58,526 bases of DNA from Ruminococcus sp. (GTDB lineage: Bacteria > Bacillota > Clostridia > Oscillospirales > Ruminococcaceae). This document shows positions 1-7,838 of this stretch, one piece after another (position 1 is the stretch's first letter; the number at the start of each line of letters is the position of its first letter). The position numbers were made by a program, and so were the translations under genes. The stretch is taken from the NCBI GenBank assembly GCA_017934425.1, contig JAGBJO010000005.1, forward strand, positions 1 to 58,526. Reading direction: 5' to 3'. The notes below the pieces were generated by a model. The model saw only the letters and a list, made by a program, of their open reading frames with translations. It searched no databases and was not told the DNA's origin.

Positions 1-193
1 GCAGATACGCAGTCAGATTTTTCGGCAGATTGTGCAGAAATTTTGCAGGCATACTGACGTATGTCAAAAAATTTATGTGCAAGATGCCGGAAAATATGCA
101 AGTATATGCGCTGCAAAGCCGTCAGGCGGTCTTTGTGCGGTTTTGCCTTAAATTAACCGGGCGACTTCGCTCGCCCTTACCTATGGAGGTTAT

Positions 194-1204
194 ATGGCTG
201 AATTTTTGACCCAGGGAGTTTTCTCCCTCAATAACCCCGCCTTCCTGAAAGGCTTCGCCGCCGTCGCTGGCACTAAGGAGGGCGAAGGTGCGCTTGGAAG
301 CCACTTCGACCGCATCGTTGAAGACAGCCACTTCGGGCGCAAGACCTGGGAACAGGCTGAAAGCCAGTTCCAGCTTGAAGCCGTGAGAATTGCGGCTCAG
401 AAAGCCTGCGTCACCGCAGATGATATCGATGTTATCTGCTCCGGCGACCTTATCAACCAGTGCATCGGCTCGACCTATGGTCTGCGTGAACTGGGTGTGC
501 CGTTTCTGGGGATATACGGCGCTTGCTCAACTATGGCGGAGGGACTTGCAATTGCGTCCCTGCTCCTGGACGGCGGAGGTTTCAACACCGCTGCGGCGGT
601 AACTTCTTCACACTTTTCAACAGCCGAGCGGCAGTTCCGTGCGCCGCTTTCCTACGGCGGTCAGCGCACTCCAACTTCCCAGTGGACTGCTACCGCTGCC
701 GGAGCTGCTATACTTGGCGAGGGCGGAAACTGTGCAATAACCGGCGGCTGCATCGGAAAAATAGCCGATATGGGCATTTCCGACATTACAAATATGGGCA
801 GCGCTATGGCTCCTGCGGCGGCTGATACCATTTTCCGCTACCTGTCTGCAACAAGCACTTCCCCCAGCGACTACGACAGGATAATCACCGGCGACTTAGG
901 GCTTGTGGGCAGCCGCCTGCTCCTTGAGATCATGGATAAACAGGGGATAGACCTGTCTGCCGTCCACTGCGACTGCGGAGTTATGCTCTACGATATCGAC
1001 GCTCAGGACGTTCACTGCGGCGGATCTGGATGCGGTTGCAGCGCAAGCGTACTCTGCGGCTACTTCCTGCCGGAAATGGCTGAGGGAAAATTCAACAGGC
1101 TGCTTTTTATCGCAACTGGTGCGCTGATGTCGCCTATGTCTCTGCAACAAGGGGAGTCTATTCCCTCAGTGGCGCATCTGGTGGAGATAAGGAGGTTTCA
1201 ATGA
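194..1204 (+). CDS. spoVAD: Stage V sporulation protein AD
   Basis: 336 residues, full length for SpoVAD. The protein has a thiolase-like fold and belongs to the SpoVA channel complex of the spore inner membrane that moves dipicolinic acid into the forespore. The thiolase-type nucleophile-elbow region is visible around Cys111 (GACSTMAEGLA), followed by a Gly-rich C-terminal half. The ATG is preceded by a good GGAGGT Shine-Dalgarno. The stop overlaps the spoVAE start (ATGA), so the two are co-transcribed and probably coupled. The usual upstream partner spoVAC is not in the window; the 193 bases before the start show no convincing coding frame. Very likely forespore-expressed, but I cannot identify a sigma-G promoter with confidence. 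Confidence 0.95.
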   Translation: MAEFLTQGVFSLNNPAFLKGFAAVAGTKEGEGALGSHFDRIVEDSHFGRKTWEQAESQFQLEAVRIAAQKACVTADDIDVICSGDLINQCIGSTYGLRELGVPFLGIYGACSTMAEGLAIASLLLDGGGFNTAAAVTSSHFSTAERQFRAPLSYGGQRTPTSQWTATAAGAAILGEGGNCAITGGCIGKIADMGISDITNMGSAMAPAAADTIFRYLSATSTSPSDYDRIITGDLGLVGSRLLLEIMDKQGIDLSAVHCDCGVMLYDIDAQDVHCGGSGCGCSASVLCGYFLPEMAEGKFNRLLFIATGALMSPMSLQQGESIPSVAHLVEIRRFQ

Positions 1205-1566
1205 TAATACTGGACATCATCAAGGCTTTTATCGTGGGAGGACTTCTCTGCGCTGCCGGACAGCTTCTCATCGACTTCACGAAACTCACCCCCGCACGTA
1301 TCCTAACAGGCTATGTGGTGGCAGGCGTGATACTTTCGGCAGTAGGACTTTACGCACCACTGGCGGAATTTGCCGGTGAGGGAGCGGCTGTTCCTCTTAC
1401 CGGCTTCGGACACCTTTTGGCGGAGGGAATGAGGCGCTCAGTGACGGAGGAGGGTCTGCTGGGCGTGTTTACGGGCGGATTCAAAGCCGCTGCCGGGGGA
1501 ATATCTGCGGCACTTTTAGCAGGACTATTCTCGGCGGCGGTGTTCCGGCAGCGTGACAAGGCGTGA
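1201..1566 (+). CDS. spoVAE: Stage V sporulation protein AE (SpoVAE/AEb type)
   Basis: 121-residue hydrophobic protein with about four membrane segments (residues about 5-25, 33-52, 60-75 and 95-115). It matches the short SpoVAE/SpoVAEb family. It acts with SpoVAC and SpoVAD in the forespore membrane channel for dipicolinic acid uptake and release. Its ATG overlaps the spoVAD stop by four bases. The C-terminus is short and basic. A strong hairpin terminator lies about 170 bases downstream. Confidence 0.92.
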   Translation: MIILDIIKAFIVGGLLCAAGQLLIDFTKLTPARILTGYVVAGVILSAVGLYAPLAEFAGEGAAVPLTGFGHLLAEGMRRSVTEEGLLGVFTGGFKAAAGGISAALLAGLFSAAVFRQRDKA

Positions 1567-1637
1567 AATTCACATTATTTCAGCAAATTGTCACCTTAAT
1601 TTCACATTATTTTAAGTTTAAATAAAGAAATAAAGGC

Positions 1638-1769
1638 TATAATATAAGCAGATCAGGAAATGATCTACCCAATTCCAAAAGTTTTTTTCTTTCCCCCTCC
1701 TTAATTATTTACCCTCTTTCTTAACTTTATTTCATTTCGCCCGTGTACCCCCATACACGGGCATTTTTC
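1638..1769 (+). ncRNA. Possible short pyrimidine-rich transcript
   Basis: The spacer after spoVAE holds a perfect TATAAT at 1638-1643, then a small dyad (gatca...tgatc), then a long pyrimidine-rich stretch containing ccccctcc, ending in a terminator at 1739-1769. No good -35 hexamer sits 16-18 bases upstream of TATAAT, so this may simply be the spoVA 3' UTR. If transcribed, the C-rich segment would be complementary to Shine-Dalgarno sequences, as in several Firmicute regulatory RNAs. Confidence 0.25.
1739..1769 (+). terminator. Intrinsic terminator downstream of spoVAE
   Basis: Nine-base-pair perfect stem GCCCGTGTA / TACACGGGC (1739-1747 with 1754-1762), six-base loop, then atttttct. It ends the spoVA transcript or a short RNA starting near 1650. 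Confidence 0.85.
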
Positions 1770-1938
1770 TATCGTGAATAGCTATCGTGCATCGGCAATA
1801 CTGGCTTTTCTCCGGACTTTTCCCCACGATTTCAGCTAAAAAAAACTGACATGGCTATCATGAAAGCAGGTCGCCGTGACTCGCTTTCAATGCCTTGTCA
1901 GGTAATTTTTTGATCTGAGAACCTGTCCACATAGAGTT

Positions 1939-2931
1939 TTAGGAAAAGTTTTTCCCGCCGGAAGAAAGAAGCCGGTACTGGCGATGCACACGGGCAGCGG
2001 CGGCGTGGCGCATGGAGGGAGGGGAGAGTACTTCGAGGGCAGCACCGTAGCTGAGGAGGCGGATAAGCATTTCGGCTTCGTCGCTTTCGTCGTACCAGAT
2101 TCGGACAGTGCAGCCGCAGCCGTCGTCGTCAAGCTCTGTCTGTTTCTCATAGGAGGCGAACTCCATAAGAAATCGCTCCATTGCGTTGCGCTCGGAGGTT
2201 ATGTGTACCTCCACCGGCTCGTCACATCGGCGGAAACTGCGTATCTCGTTCAGCGATACTTCGGTATCATCAACTATACCTGTATTATTGGCGGAGAGTA
2301 TCCTGCCAATATTGACTATGCAGCCCTCAGACAGCACGCCGGATTTTTTCCGGACAGCGTACAGCCGGAACTTGTCGTTTTTGTGAGAGTACTCTATCTT
2401 CACAGGCAGCAGCATGATCTGCTTGACAGTCCCCTTGCGGCTGCGGTAAGTAACGTCAATTAACTGCTGTTTCCGGACGGCTTCGACTATCGTCCGGAAC
2501 ACGCTCCTGTAGCTTTCAGAAACGTAGTTATCGCCGTCAGAGAAGCGGTCAGCTACATGGAAATGCTCGCTCCTGTAGAGTGGCTGTACGTCCTCCAGAC
2601 GCTTATCAAGGCGTGCTATGGTGGTGTCGTCCATGAACAGCCTTATCTTCGGGTCGATGAGGATAGCTTTCAGCCAGCGCTTTTGCAGGGCTGTTACTAT
2701 CTTCGGGGGCGGATTCTGCGTTACTGCCTTGAACACGCCGTTTTCAAGCTGCAAAAGCCCCCAGTTTTCCTCAGAACGTGGGTCAAGCTTCGGTGGGAGG
2801 AAAAGTATCGAGTCACGGAAACCATACTTCCTTATCAGCTCGTTCATTCTCGCCGGAGTGACGCTTCGCTCCTCCAGTATCTTTGCAGCTATGCGGTAGT
2901 AAGCGCCGTATATCTCGCTGAATAGGTTCAT
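1939..2931 (-). CDS. WYL-domain transcriptional regulator (second of pair)
   Basis: 330 residues. The middle carries a WYL domain (about residues 150-210, core LLPVKIEYSHKNDKFRLYAV), a ligand-sensing fold typical of bacterial regulators, with a C-terminal extension like WCX. The N-terminal 80 residues look helical but I do not see a clear winged helix, unlike its partner. The start overlaps the stop of the upstream WYL gene by four bases, so the two are translated together and may form a heteromer, as PafB and PafC do. No defence or DNA-repair gene lies beside it, so the target is unknown. Confidence 0.8.
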   Translation of the reverse strand: MNLFSEIYGAYYRIAAKILEERSVTPARMNELIRKYGFRDSILFLPPKLDPRSEENWGLLQLENGVFKAVTQNPPPKIVTALQKRWLKAILIDPKIRLFMDDTTIARLDKRLEDVQPLYRSEHFHVADRFSDGDNYVSESYRSVFRTIVEAVRKQQLIDVTYRSRKGTVKQIMLLPVKIEYSHKNDKFRLYAVRKKSGVLSEGCIVNIGRILSANNTGIVDDTEVSLNEIRSFRRCDEPVEVHITSERNAMERFLMEFASYEKQTELDDDGCGCTVRIWYDESDEAEMLIRLLSYGAALEVLSPPSMRHAAAARVHRQYRLLSSGGKNFS

Positions 2932-4166
2932 TCTTCGCTCTCACCTCCGTACATCTTCTCCATGCGCTTTATGTCACGGAAAAAACGGTTCAGTATTATA
3001 GGCTCGCCGCCCTCAATTGACTCTATCCTGCCGATGAACGACTTCACCCAGGGGATCGCCTCATTAGGGTCGTCGCAGTCGATAGTCAGAAGATATCTGC
3101 CGTCGCCAAGTTCTTCCAGTGTGGAAAGCCGCATCTCACGGCGTATCCTTTCTGGGATAAAAGTCTCGTCGGGGTCGGTGCGGATAACCAGTTTAAGTGG
3201 CTGCACGCCTTTCGGACGGCTCATGGATACGCAGTAACAACGTTTCAGACAGCGCTGATACTTTCGCTGCAAGGCATCGAAATTCTCGCATACCTCGCCT
3301 ACCTTTACCGACTTTATGAAACCCAGCCGGACGGTGCAGATGTTCTTGTACTTCGTATCACAGCAGGCAAGGTAACGTCTGCCGGTGCGGACGGAGGAGA
3401 TTATCTGAAAGGGGACGAGTATATCTGTATGCATCACGCTGCTGTGGACACCAAAGCTTTCTGCGGTAATATAGCGCTTTTCGTCAATAGCCAGGAGAAT
3501 ATCCGGAAGAAGGATATCTTCAAGGGTATGGACTATGTAGTTATGCTTCATGCGGAATATATCATTGCTCATATCAGCCGAGCGCATGAGGCTATTACCC
3601 ACGATACCGAAATTCGGCTGCTCAGAGAAAAAACGTACAGCATCTGGAAGACCCTCAAATTCCTCCATAAATCCCATTACCCTATCAGTCGAAAGCTGGT
3701 AGTAGGCGGTTTTTCCGGACTTGCTGGCAATGATAAGCCCCTCATCGGTATACTCTTTCAGTTTAAGGCGGATAGTCTGCACGTCAAATACTGAGTTGAA
3801 TCTCTGGTCGATAGCGTTGCATATCTCTTTCAGGGAAAGCTGATAGCTGTCGGAGAGTATGTCGAGTATAAAGAAGTGGAGGCGGATATCGTTAGCGGTG
3901 AAGCTTTTGGAGTAATAGGCGTTATACAGTGGATTTTCAGCTATATGACCGCTGTCAACGCATATACAGGTCTGTTTGCCACGTTCTGAGGTGGAGTAGG
4001 AGATATAGTCGCCGAGCCAGCTTTCCACACGGCGTTTTTCGTCGTCGTATGTACGGCTGCTTTTCCGGCTGAAATCGCTGCGAACTTTATAGCCGTAGAT
4101 AAAGAAATCCCGGACGTAGGAGCGAGTCTTGTGGAAGTTTTTGATAAGCTCAGAGAAACTGCTCAT
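2928..4166 (-). CDS. WYL-domain transcriptional regulator with winged helix (first of pair)
   Basis: 412 residues from the ATG at 4166, chosen because AAAGGTGG lies just before it and because a good promoter at 4201-4229 would put the transcript start near 4194, downstream of any longer start. A winged-helix region lies near residues 95-165 (LKEICNAIDQRF ... YYQLS). A WYL domain near 240-300 has the motif RTGRRYLACCDTKYKN. A C-terminal domain follows. Operon partner of the overlapping 330-residue WYL gene. Probably a DNA-binding regulator that senses a small ligand or nucleic acid. The inverted repeat at 4252-4272 lies just upstream of its -35 and could be an operator. Confidence 0.8.
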   Translation of the reverse strand: MSSFSELIKNFHKTRSYVRDFFIYGYKVRSDFSRKSSRTYDDEKRRVESWLGDYISYSTSERGKQTCICVDSGHIAENPLYNAYYSKSFTANDIRLHFFILDILSDSYQLSLKEICNAIDQRFNSVFDVQTIRLKLKEYTDEGLIIASKSGKTAYYQLSTDRVMGFMEEFEGLPDAVRFFSEQPNFGIVGNSLMRSADMSNDIFRMKHNYIVHTLEDILLPDILLAIDEKRYITAESFGVHSSVMHTDILVPFQIISSVRTGRRYLACCDTKYKNICTVRLGFIKSVKVGEVCENFDALQRKYQRCLKRCYCVSMSRPKGVQPLKLVIRTDPDETFIPERIRREMRLSTLEELGDGRYLLTIDCDDPNEAIPWVKSFIGRIESIEGGEPIILNRFFRDIKRMEKMYGGESEE

Positions 4167-4200
4167 AATACCACCTTTCTTTCTGTCTGTAGATAATACC

Positions 4201-4229
4201 ATTTTACCATATTTCACTATAAAAGGCAA
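4201..4229 (-). promoter_or_regulatory. Sigma-A promoter of WYL operon
   Basis: Read on the minus strand: TTGCCT, 17-base spacer, TAAAAT, with TGG directly before the -10 (extended -10). Predicted start near 4194 gives a 28-base leader with AAAGGTGG before the ATG at 4166. Confidence 0.75.
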
Positions 4230-4238
4230 CTGTTTTCT

Positions 4239-4636
4239 TGATGTCTGCCACGGCAACAGCATTTACTTTTTGTGAAGCATTTCCTGATATACAATGGAAA
4301 ACTACCGGTTTCCGAAGAAAGCCATGCGCCGGAATTATTTCCGGCGACAGGCTGGTAAGGGTCTGCACTCTCTTGGGTATCCGGAAAACTTGCCGGAAAA
4401 AATCGGCAATGGTGGGGAAAAAAGGGGTTCAGGAAAGGGGTTTCAAAGGGGGAAACCTAAGGGGAAAAAGGGGGAGGAAATGCCGATTTTTGTCGGGTTT
4501 AGTTAGTTCCTCCCCCTTTTTTCACTTGGGTGTCCCCCTTTGGCGGAACGTCCGTAAAACAGACAAATTTAGTAAAAGAAACGAGCGACTTAAATAATTC
4601 CCAAAAAGTAAATGCTGTTGCCCTGTGATGTCTGCC
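4239..4636. repeat. Possible MITE: 21-bp terminal inverted repeats with 11-bp flanking direct repeats
   Basis: Left arm 4252-4272 and right arm 4602-4622 are perfect 21-base inverted repeats (GGCAACAGCATTTAC... and its complement). Outside them, TGATGTCTGCC occurs in direct orientation at 4239-4249 and 4626-4636, as a target-site duplication would. The interior has no convincing gene, is G-rich on the plus strand at 4410-4477, and contains a strong hairpin. This fills the roughly 700-base gap between the WYL operon and birA. An alternative is a paired operator for the WYL regulators. Confidence 0.5.
4465..4521 (+). terminator. Strong bidirectional hairpin inside the 4.2-4.6 kb element
   Basis: Fifteen-base perfect stem AAAAAGGGGGAGGAA (4465-4479) with TTCCTCCCCCTTTTT (4507-4521), 27-base loop. 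It has U-rich ends on both strands and so could stop transcription from either side. Confidence 0.6.
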
Positions 4637-4743
4637 GCAAAGCAAGACTAAACAGCAGAAAGCTCCAATTTCTTTATAGTGAACAAGCGTCAGCGCTGTT
4701 GAGACAGATCTGGCATCGGCTTGTGACACTATTGACACATATA

Positions 4744-4772
4744 TTGACAAAGAACAGTTTTCATGGTATAAT
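4744..4772 (+). promoter_or_regulatory. Sigma-A promoter of birA
   Basis: TTGACA at 4744-4749, 17-base spacer, TATAAT at 4767-4772, with TGG before the -10. Near-consensus. Predicted start about 4779, leaving an 87-base leader before the birA ATG. Confidence 0.85.
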
Positions 4773-4865
4773 ATCAAAAAAACCTGTACCCACAGTTTCC
4801 CCCCAATTTACCGCCATTATCTACGGCTTGTCTGTGTGGTCAGGTAAAAGTTAAGGAGATTTTTT

Positions 4866-5861
4866 ATGCAGGTAAAAACTGAACTGCTCAAAGCTCTTAT
4901 CCAGTCAGGTGACAACTATCTCTCCGGCACTCTCCTTGCGGAAAAGCTGAATGTGAGCAGAAATGCGGTATGGAAAGCTGTCCGTTCCCTCGAAGCCGAC
5001 GGATACTCCATTGATTCAGTAACCGCCAAGGGGTACAGGCTTTCTAAGGATAATAACCACCTTTCCAAGGAAGTCATTTCCGCACATCTTTCTACACGCT
5101 ATATCGGCAGGGAAATAGTCATTCTTGACGAGGTCGATTCCACTAACCTGAAGGCGAAAGCGCTTTCCTCCGAAGGCGCAAAACACGGTATTACCGTTAT
5201 TGCTGACCACCAGACCCAGGGTCGTGGCAGACTGGGCAGAAGCTTTGTTTCACCATCAGAAAAAGGACTTTATATGAGCGTACTCCTGCGCCCGGATTTC
5301 AGGCTGGAGGACGTGGGTATGATAACCTCCCGTGCTGCCTGCGCCGTTGCAGAAGCGGTCGAACTTCTCAGCGGTCAGGACGTTCGCATAAAATGGGTCA
5401 ACGATATTTACATGAACGGCAAAAAGATCTGCGGTATCCTCACAGAAGCCTCTTTCGATATGGAGATGAAGTCGCTGGATATGGTTGTGGTGGGTATCGG
5501 CATCAATGTCCGCAGCACCGGCGACAGCTTCGACGATGAACTGAAAAAGCGTGCATCTTCCATTGAGGACGAGACAGGCTTGAAGATCGACCGCAACAGA
5601 CTGTGCGCCCAGATACTCAACTGCCTTGAAAAGTACCTGAATAATATCGAGGGAAGGGCGTTCCTTAACGACTACCGCCGCCGTGAACTTCTCACAGGAA
5701 ATATGATAACGGCTATGGTAGGCGGAAAGCAGATTGTCGGCAAGGCTATGGGCATAGACCAGAACGCCAATCTTATCGTCAAGCTGAATAACGGCGAATT
5801 CACTTACCTCAGTTCCGGCGAAGCAAATCTCTGCCGCATCGCAGACAGCTTCAAGAAGTGA
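4866..5861 (+). CDS. birA: Biotin-protein ligase / biotin repressor
   Basis: 331 residues, the two-function class. An N-terminal winged helix (about residues 18-60, LAEKLNVSRNAVWKAVRSLE) is followed by the class II ligase core with GRGRLGR at 119-125, the KWVND motif at 176-180 and an SH3-like C-terminal domain. It activates biotin with ATP and attaches it to acyl carrier lysines. The helix-turn-helix implies repression of biotin uptake or synthesis genes. No biotin genes are adjacent. RBS aaggag lies before the ATG. A terminator follows at 5881-5926. Confidence 0.95.
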   Translation: MQVKTELLKALIQSGDNYLSGTLLAEKLNVSRNAVWKAVRSLEADGYSIDSVTAKGYRLSKDNNHLSKEVISAHLSTRYIGREIVILDEVDSTNLKAKALSSEGAKHGITVIADHQTQGRGRLGRSFVSPSEKGLYMSVLLRPDFRLEDVGMITSRAACAVAEAVELLSGQDVRIKWVNDIYMNGKKICGILTEASFDMEMKSLDMVVVGIGINVRSTGDSFDDELKKRASSIEDETGLKIDRNRLCAQILNCLEKYLNNIEGRAFLNDYRRRELLTGNMITAMVGGKQIVGKAMGIDQNANLIVKLNNGEFTYLSSGEANLCRIADSFKK

Positions 5862-5880
5862 ATCATTTTACCAAAACGAA

Positions 5881-5935
5881 AATTCCCTCTGATATGATGT
5901 GCTTAGACACCATGTCAGAGGGAATTCTTTAAAAC
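5881..5935 (+). terminator. Terminator after birA
   Basis: Twelve-base stem AATTCCCTCTGA / TCAGAGGGAATT (5881-5892 with 5915-5926), then ctttaaaa. It is nearly symmetrical, with A-rich sequence upstream, so it may also serve the minus-strand gene at 6026. Confidence 0.75.
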
Positions 5936-6025
5936 GTTCGTTTTTTCAGAGAGAGGGAAATATATTACTATGATGTGTCCTTAAATGCAGCACTGGGCTG
6001 TCTGATATAGCAAGCATCAGAAGAA

Positions 6026-6487
6026 TCAGAAAAGCTTTTTAAGGTGTTTTGCGGCTTCTATCTCCTGGGGGAGAAGCTGTCCGTCACTGGCTATCATTAT
6101 CTCGCACGACGAGAGCCAGAGTTCACGGTATGATTCTGCAAGAGAGGAATTAACACGTTTGAGCATATCAAAATCTTCACGGAGATGCGCCTCGAAATCT
6201 TCTCCGGAAAGAATGTCTTCACTTTCGTCATACATCTCGTCGAGTTCCTGAGCGGTATTTTCCGTTCCGAAGCAAGTGTTGAAAAACTCAGCCTCACGGC
6301 GGCTGATATTACCGTCTGAACCGATTATCTTGAGCATACAGCTCATAAGATCATGAACGTAGTAATCGTCCATATCACCGTTATTTTCGCTGTCCCAGCC
6401 GCCGGCTTCCTGATTTTCACGGCAGCCGTCAGTAAATTCTTCAAGATCCTGGCGGAAATTTTCTGTAAGGTCAGTTAACTTGCTCAT
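6026..6487 (-). CDS. TerB-like acidic protein
   Basis: 153 residues from the ATG at 6487, chosen for the AAGGAGTG Shine-Dalgarno seven bases upstream; a longer frame starts further up without an RBS. Very acidic and helical. The segment LMSCMLKIIGSDGNISRREAEF resembles the TerB / DnaJ-associated fold, in which an acidic GSDGxIs motif could bind metal; a second copy, MIASDGQLLPQEIEAAK, lies at the C-terminus. Such domains occur in tellurite-resistance and membrane-stress proteins. No ter operon is nearby, so the function is unknown. Confidence 0.6.
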   Translation of the reverse strand: MSKLTDLTENFRQDLEEFTDGCRENQEAGGWDSENNGDMDDYYVHDLMSCMLKIIGSDGNISRREAEFFNTCFGTENTAQELDEMYDESEDILSGEDFEAHLREDFDMLKRVNSSLAESYRELWLSSCEIMIASDGQLLPQEIEAAKHLKKLF

Positions 6488-6576
6488 GGTACACTCCTTA
6501 TAACTAATTGTATAAAACGATAATAATAATGCTATTCGGATATACAAAACTATATATACTAATAAAAATTATATAT

Positions 6577-6605
6577 TTGCAAATTAAAGAATAGCGTGCT
6601 ATAAT
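6577..6605 (+). promoter_or_regulatory. Promoter of candidate small RNA
   Basis: TTGCAA at 6577-6582, 17-base spacer, TATAAT at 6600-6605. No plus-strand gene follows; the transcript would run into the terminator at 6693-6735. Confidence 0.6.
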
Positions 6606-6611
6606 ATATTC

Positions 6612-6735
6612 AGATGGTGAGGGAAACAAAAAACAGTAAGCCTCACATCATTATTAATTTCGCAATTCTCTAATTTCATCCTTTATAAAAAAGAGTGAGA
6701 AACTTTCCCCCAAGAGTTTCTCATTCTTTTTTTAT
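6612..6735 (+). ncRNA. Candidate small RNA with C-rich terminator loop
   Basis: About 124 nt between a good promoter and a strong terminator, with no open reading frame of note. The terminal hairpin exposes uuccccc in its loop, the kind of sequence that Firmicute sRNAs such as the RsaE and FsrA types use to block Shine-Dalgarno sites. The hairpin also ends the lysR gene on the other strand, so transcription on the plus strand is inferred. Confidence 0.4.
6693..6735. terminator. Bidirectional terminator between candidate sRNA and lysR
   Basis: Stem GAGTGAGAAACT with AGTTTCTCATTC (6693-6704 with 6715-6726, two G-U type pairs), followed by ttttttt on the plus strand and preceded by aaaaaa, which gives a U-tract on the minus strand. 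Confidence 0.8.
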
Positions 6736-7662
6736 TTACTCAAAAACTTTTGCAGTAAACACTGTTATGTAGTCCATGCAGTCTTTGATCAGCTTATTAT
6801 TCTCGCTGTTTTTCTTGCAAATCAACATATCCCTCATTTTTATCTTGGCAAATGAGCATTCTCTTACAACTGCGCCTTCACCGAATATCGCCTGCTTAGG
6901 CATCGGTGAGATCCACATATAAGCGCCCTTGATAGTATTCAGCAGGCTCATCTTACTTCCCCTGTCGTAGACGTACACCAGCTTCCGGTTGGTATCTGTA
7001 TCGTAGTCCGGATTGATGCAATTTCTGCCGAATGTATTAAGTTCGTCGTCGCCGTGTACGATCTCGACGTAGTTCCTCAGTTCCTCAAAAGGAACGTCAG
7101 TGTACTTAGCCAGCGGGTGGTCAGCCTTCATGAGAATTTTCATGCTGAACTCATTGAGAGTACGGCATATCAGCTTTCTGCTTTCCAGCTGGCTTGCAAA
7201 TACAGCCGCCTGAGTAGCGGGTATTCTCATGATACCGATGTCAGCCTTGCCGCTGCTTGTCTCCTCGACTACACGGTGAGGGTGTGTCTCAAGCAGGTGG
7301 ACGCTGAGCCTTTCCTTGTCGCTGATGGTATTGATCCACATACCGATACCAGCAGCCAGGTAAGGTGAACGAGGAGCAGCGATCTTTATCATAACTCCGT
7401 CGTTGTCCTTTTTAGCGTAATCGCTCTCCAGGTTATGCATACTCTCGACGATCTCCTTGGAACGGACGAGGAACTCCTCACCCTCAGGAGTAAGCACCAT
7501 TCCATTAGGGGTACGCCAGAATATCTGCATACCGATCTCGGATTCAAGCTCTTTCAGGGCGATACTGATATTAGGCTGGGCCTGATAAAGTTTCTTGGCA
7601 GCAGCCGTGATACTGCCCTCCTGAGCAATTGTGATAACGTATTCTAATTGCTGTAGCTTCAT
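6736..7662 (-). CDS. LysR-family transcriptional regulator
   Basis: 308 residues, normal for the family. The N-terminal winged helix (residues 1-60; MKLQQLEYVITIAQEGSITAAAKKL) is followed by a periplasmic-binding-like effector domain. It has its own promoter at 7718-7746 and a terminator directly after the stop, so it is monocistronic. No divergently transcribed target adjoins it; upstream is the palindromic repeat at 7.84-8.22 kb. The effector is unknown. Confidence 0.9.
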   Translation of the reverse strand: MKLQQLEYVITIAQEGSITAAAKKLYQAQPNISIALKELESEIGMQIFWRTPNGMVLTPEGEEFLVRSKEIVESMHNLESDYAKKDNDGVMIKIAAPRSPYLAAGIGMWINTISDKERLSVHLLETHPHRVVEETSSGKADIGIMRIPATQAAVFASQLESRKLICRTLNEFSMKILMKADHPLAKYTDVPFEELRNYVEIVHGDDELNTFGRNCINPDYDTDTNRKLVYVYDRGSKMSLLNTIKGAYMWISPMPKQAIFGEGAVVRECSFAKIKMRDMLICKKNSENNKLIKDCMDYITVFTAKVFE

Positions 7663-7717
7663 ATGATCTCCTTCAATCTACTTTTTTCCCATTCCCTAAT
7701 GCTTGCTATATGAAATT

Positions 7718-7746
7718 ATTATATCACAATATCTATTTTATAACAA
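7718..7746 (-). promoter_or_regulatory. Promoter of the LysR gene
   Basis: Minus strand: TTGTTA (complement of 7741-7746), 17-base spacer, TATAAT (complement of 7718-7723). Confidence 0.65.
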
Positions 7747-7838
7747 GGGGTTTTGCGTAAAAAATTGTGAACTTTTATCATTTTTGTTTAAATATCCAAT
7801 TATCAACTGATATTTCGTCTATCAGTTATTTATTTTTT

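Noticed and set aside
1-193. Possible end of spoVAC at the window start
   Set aside because: All three plus frames were read; none ends in sequence resembling SpoVAC, so nothing is called here.
4167-4262. 32-residue N-terminal extension of the first WYL protein
   Set aside because: It would start upstream of the predicted promoter and lacks an RBS; the ATG at 4166 has AAAGGTGG.
4410-4477. G-quadruplex in the G-rich part of the MITE-like element
   Set aside because: Several loops exceed seven bases; the hairpin with the downstream C-rich arm is the better structure.
4238-4777. Short open frames in the 4.2-4.8 kb spacer
   Set aside because: Low complexity, cross the hairpin and inverted repeats, no RBS and no recognisable domain.
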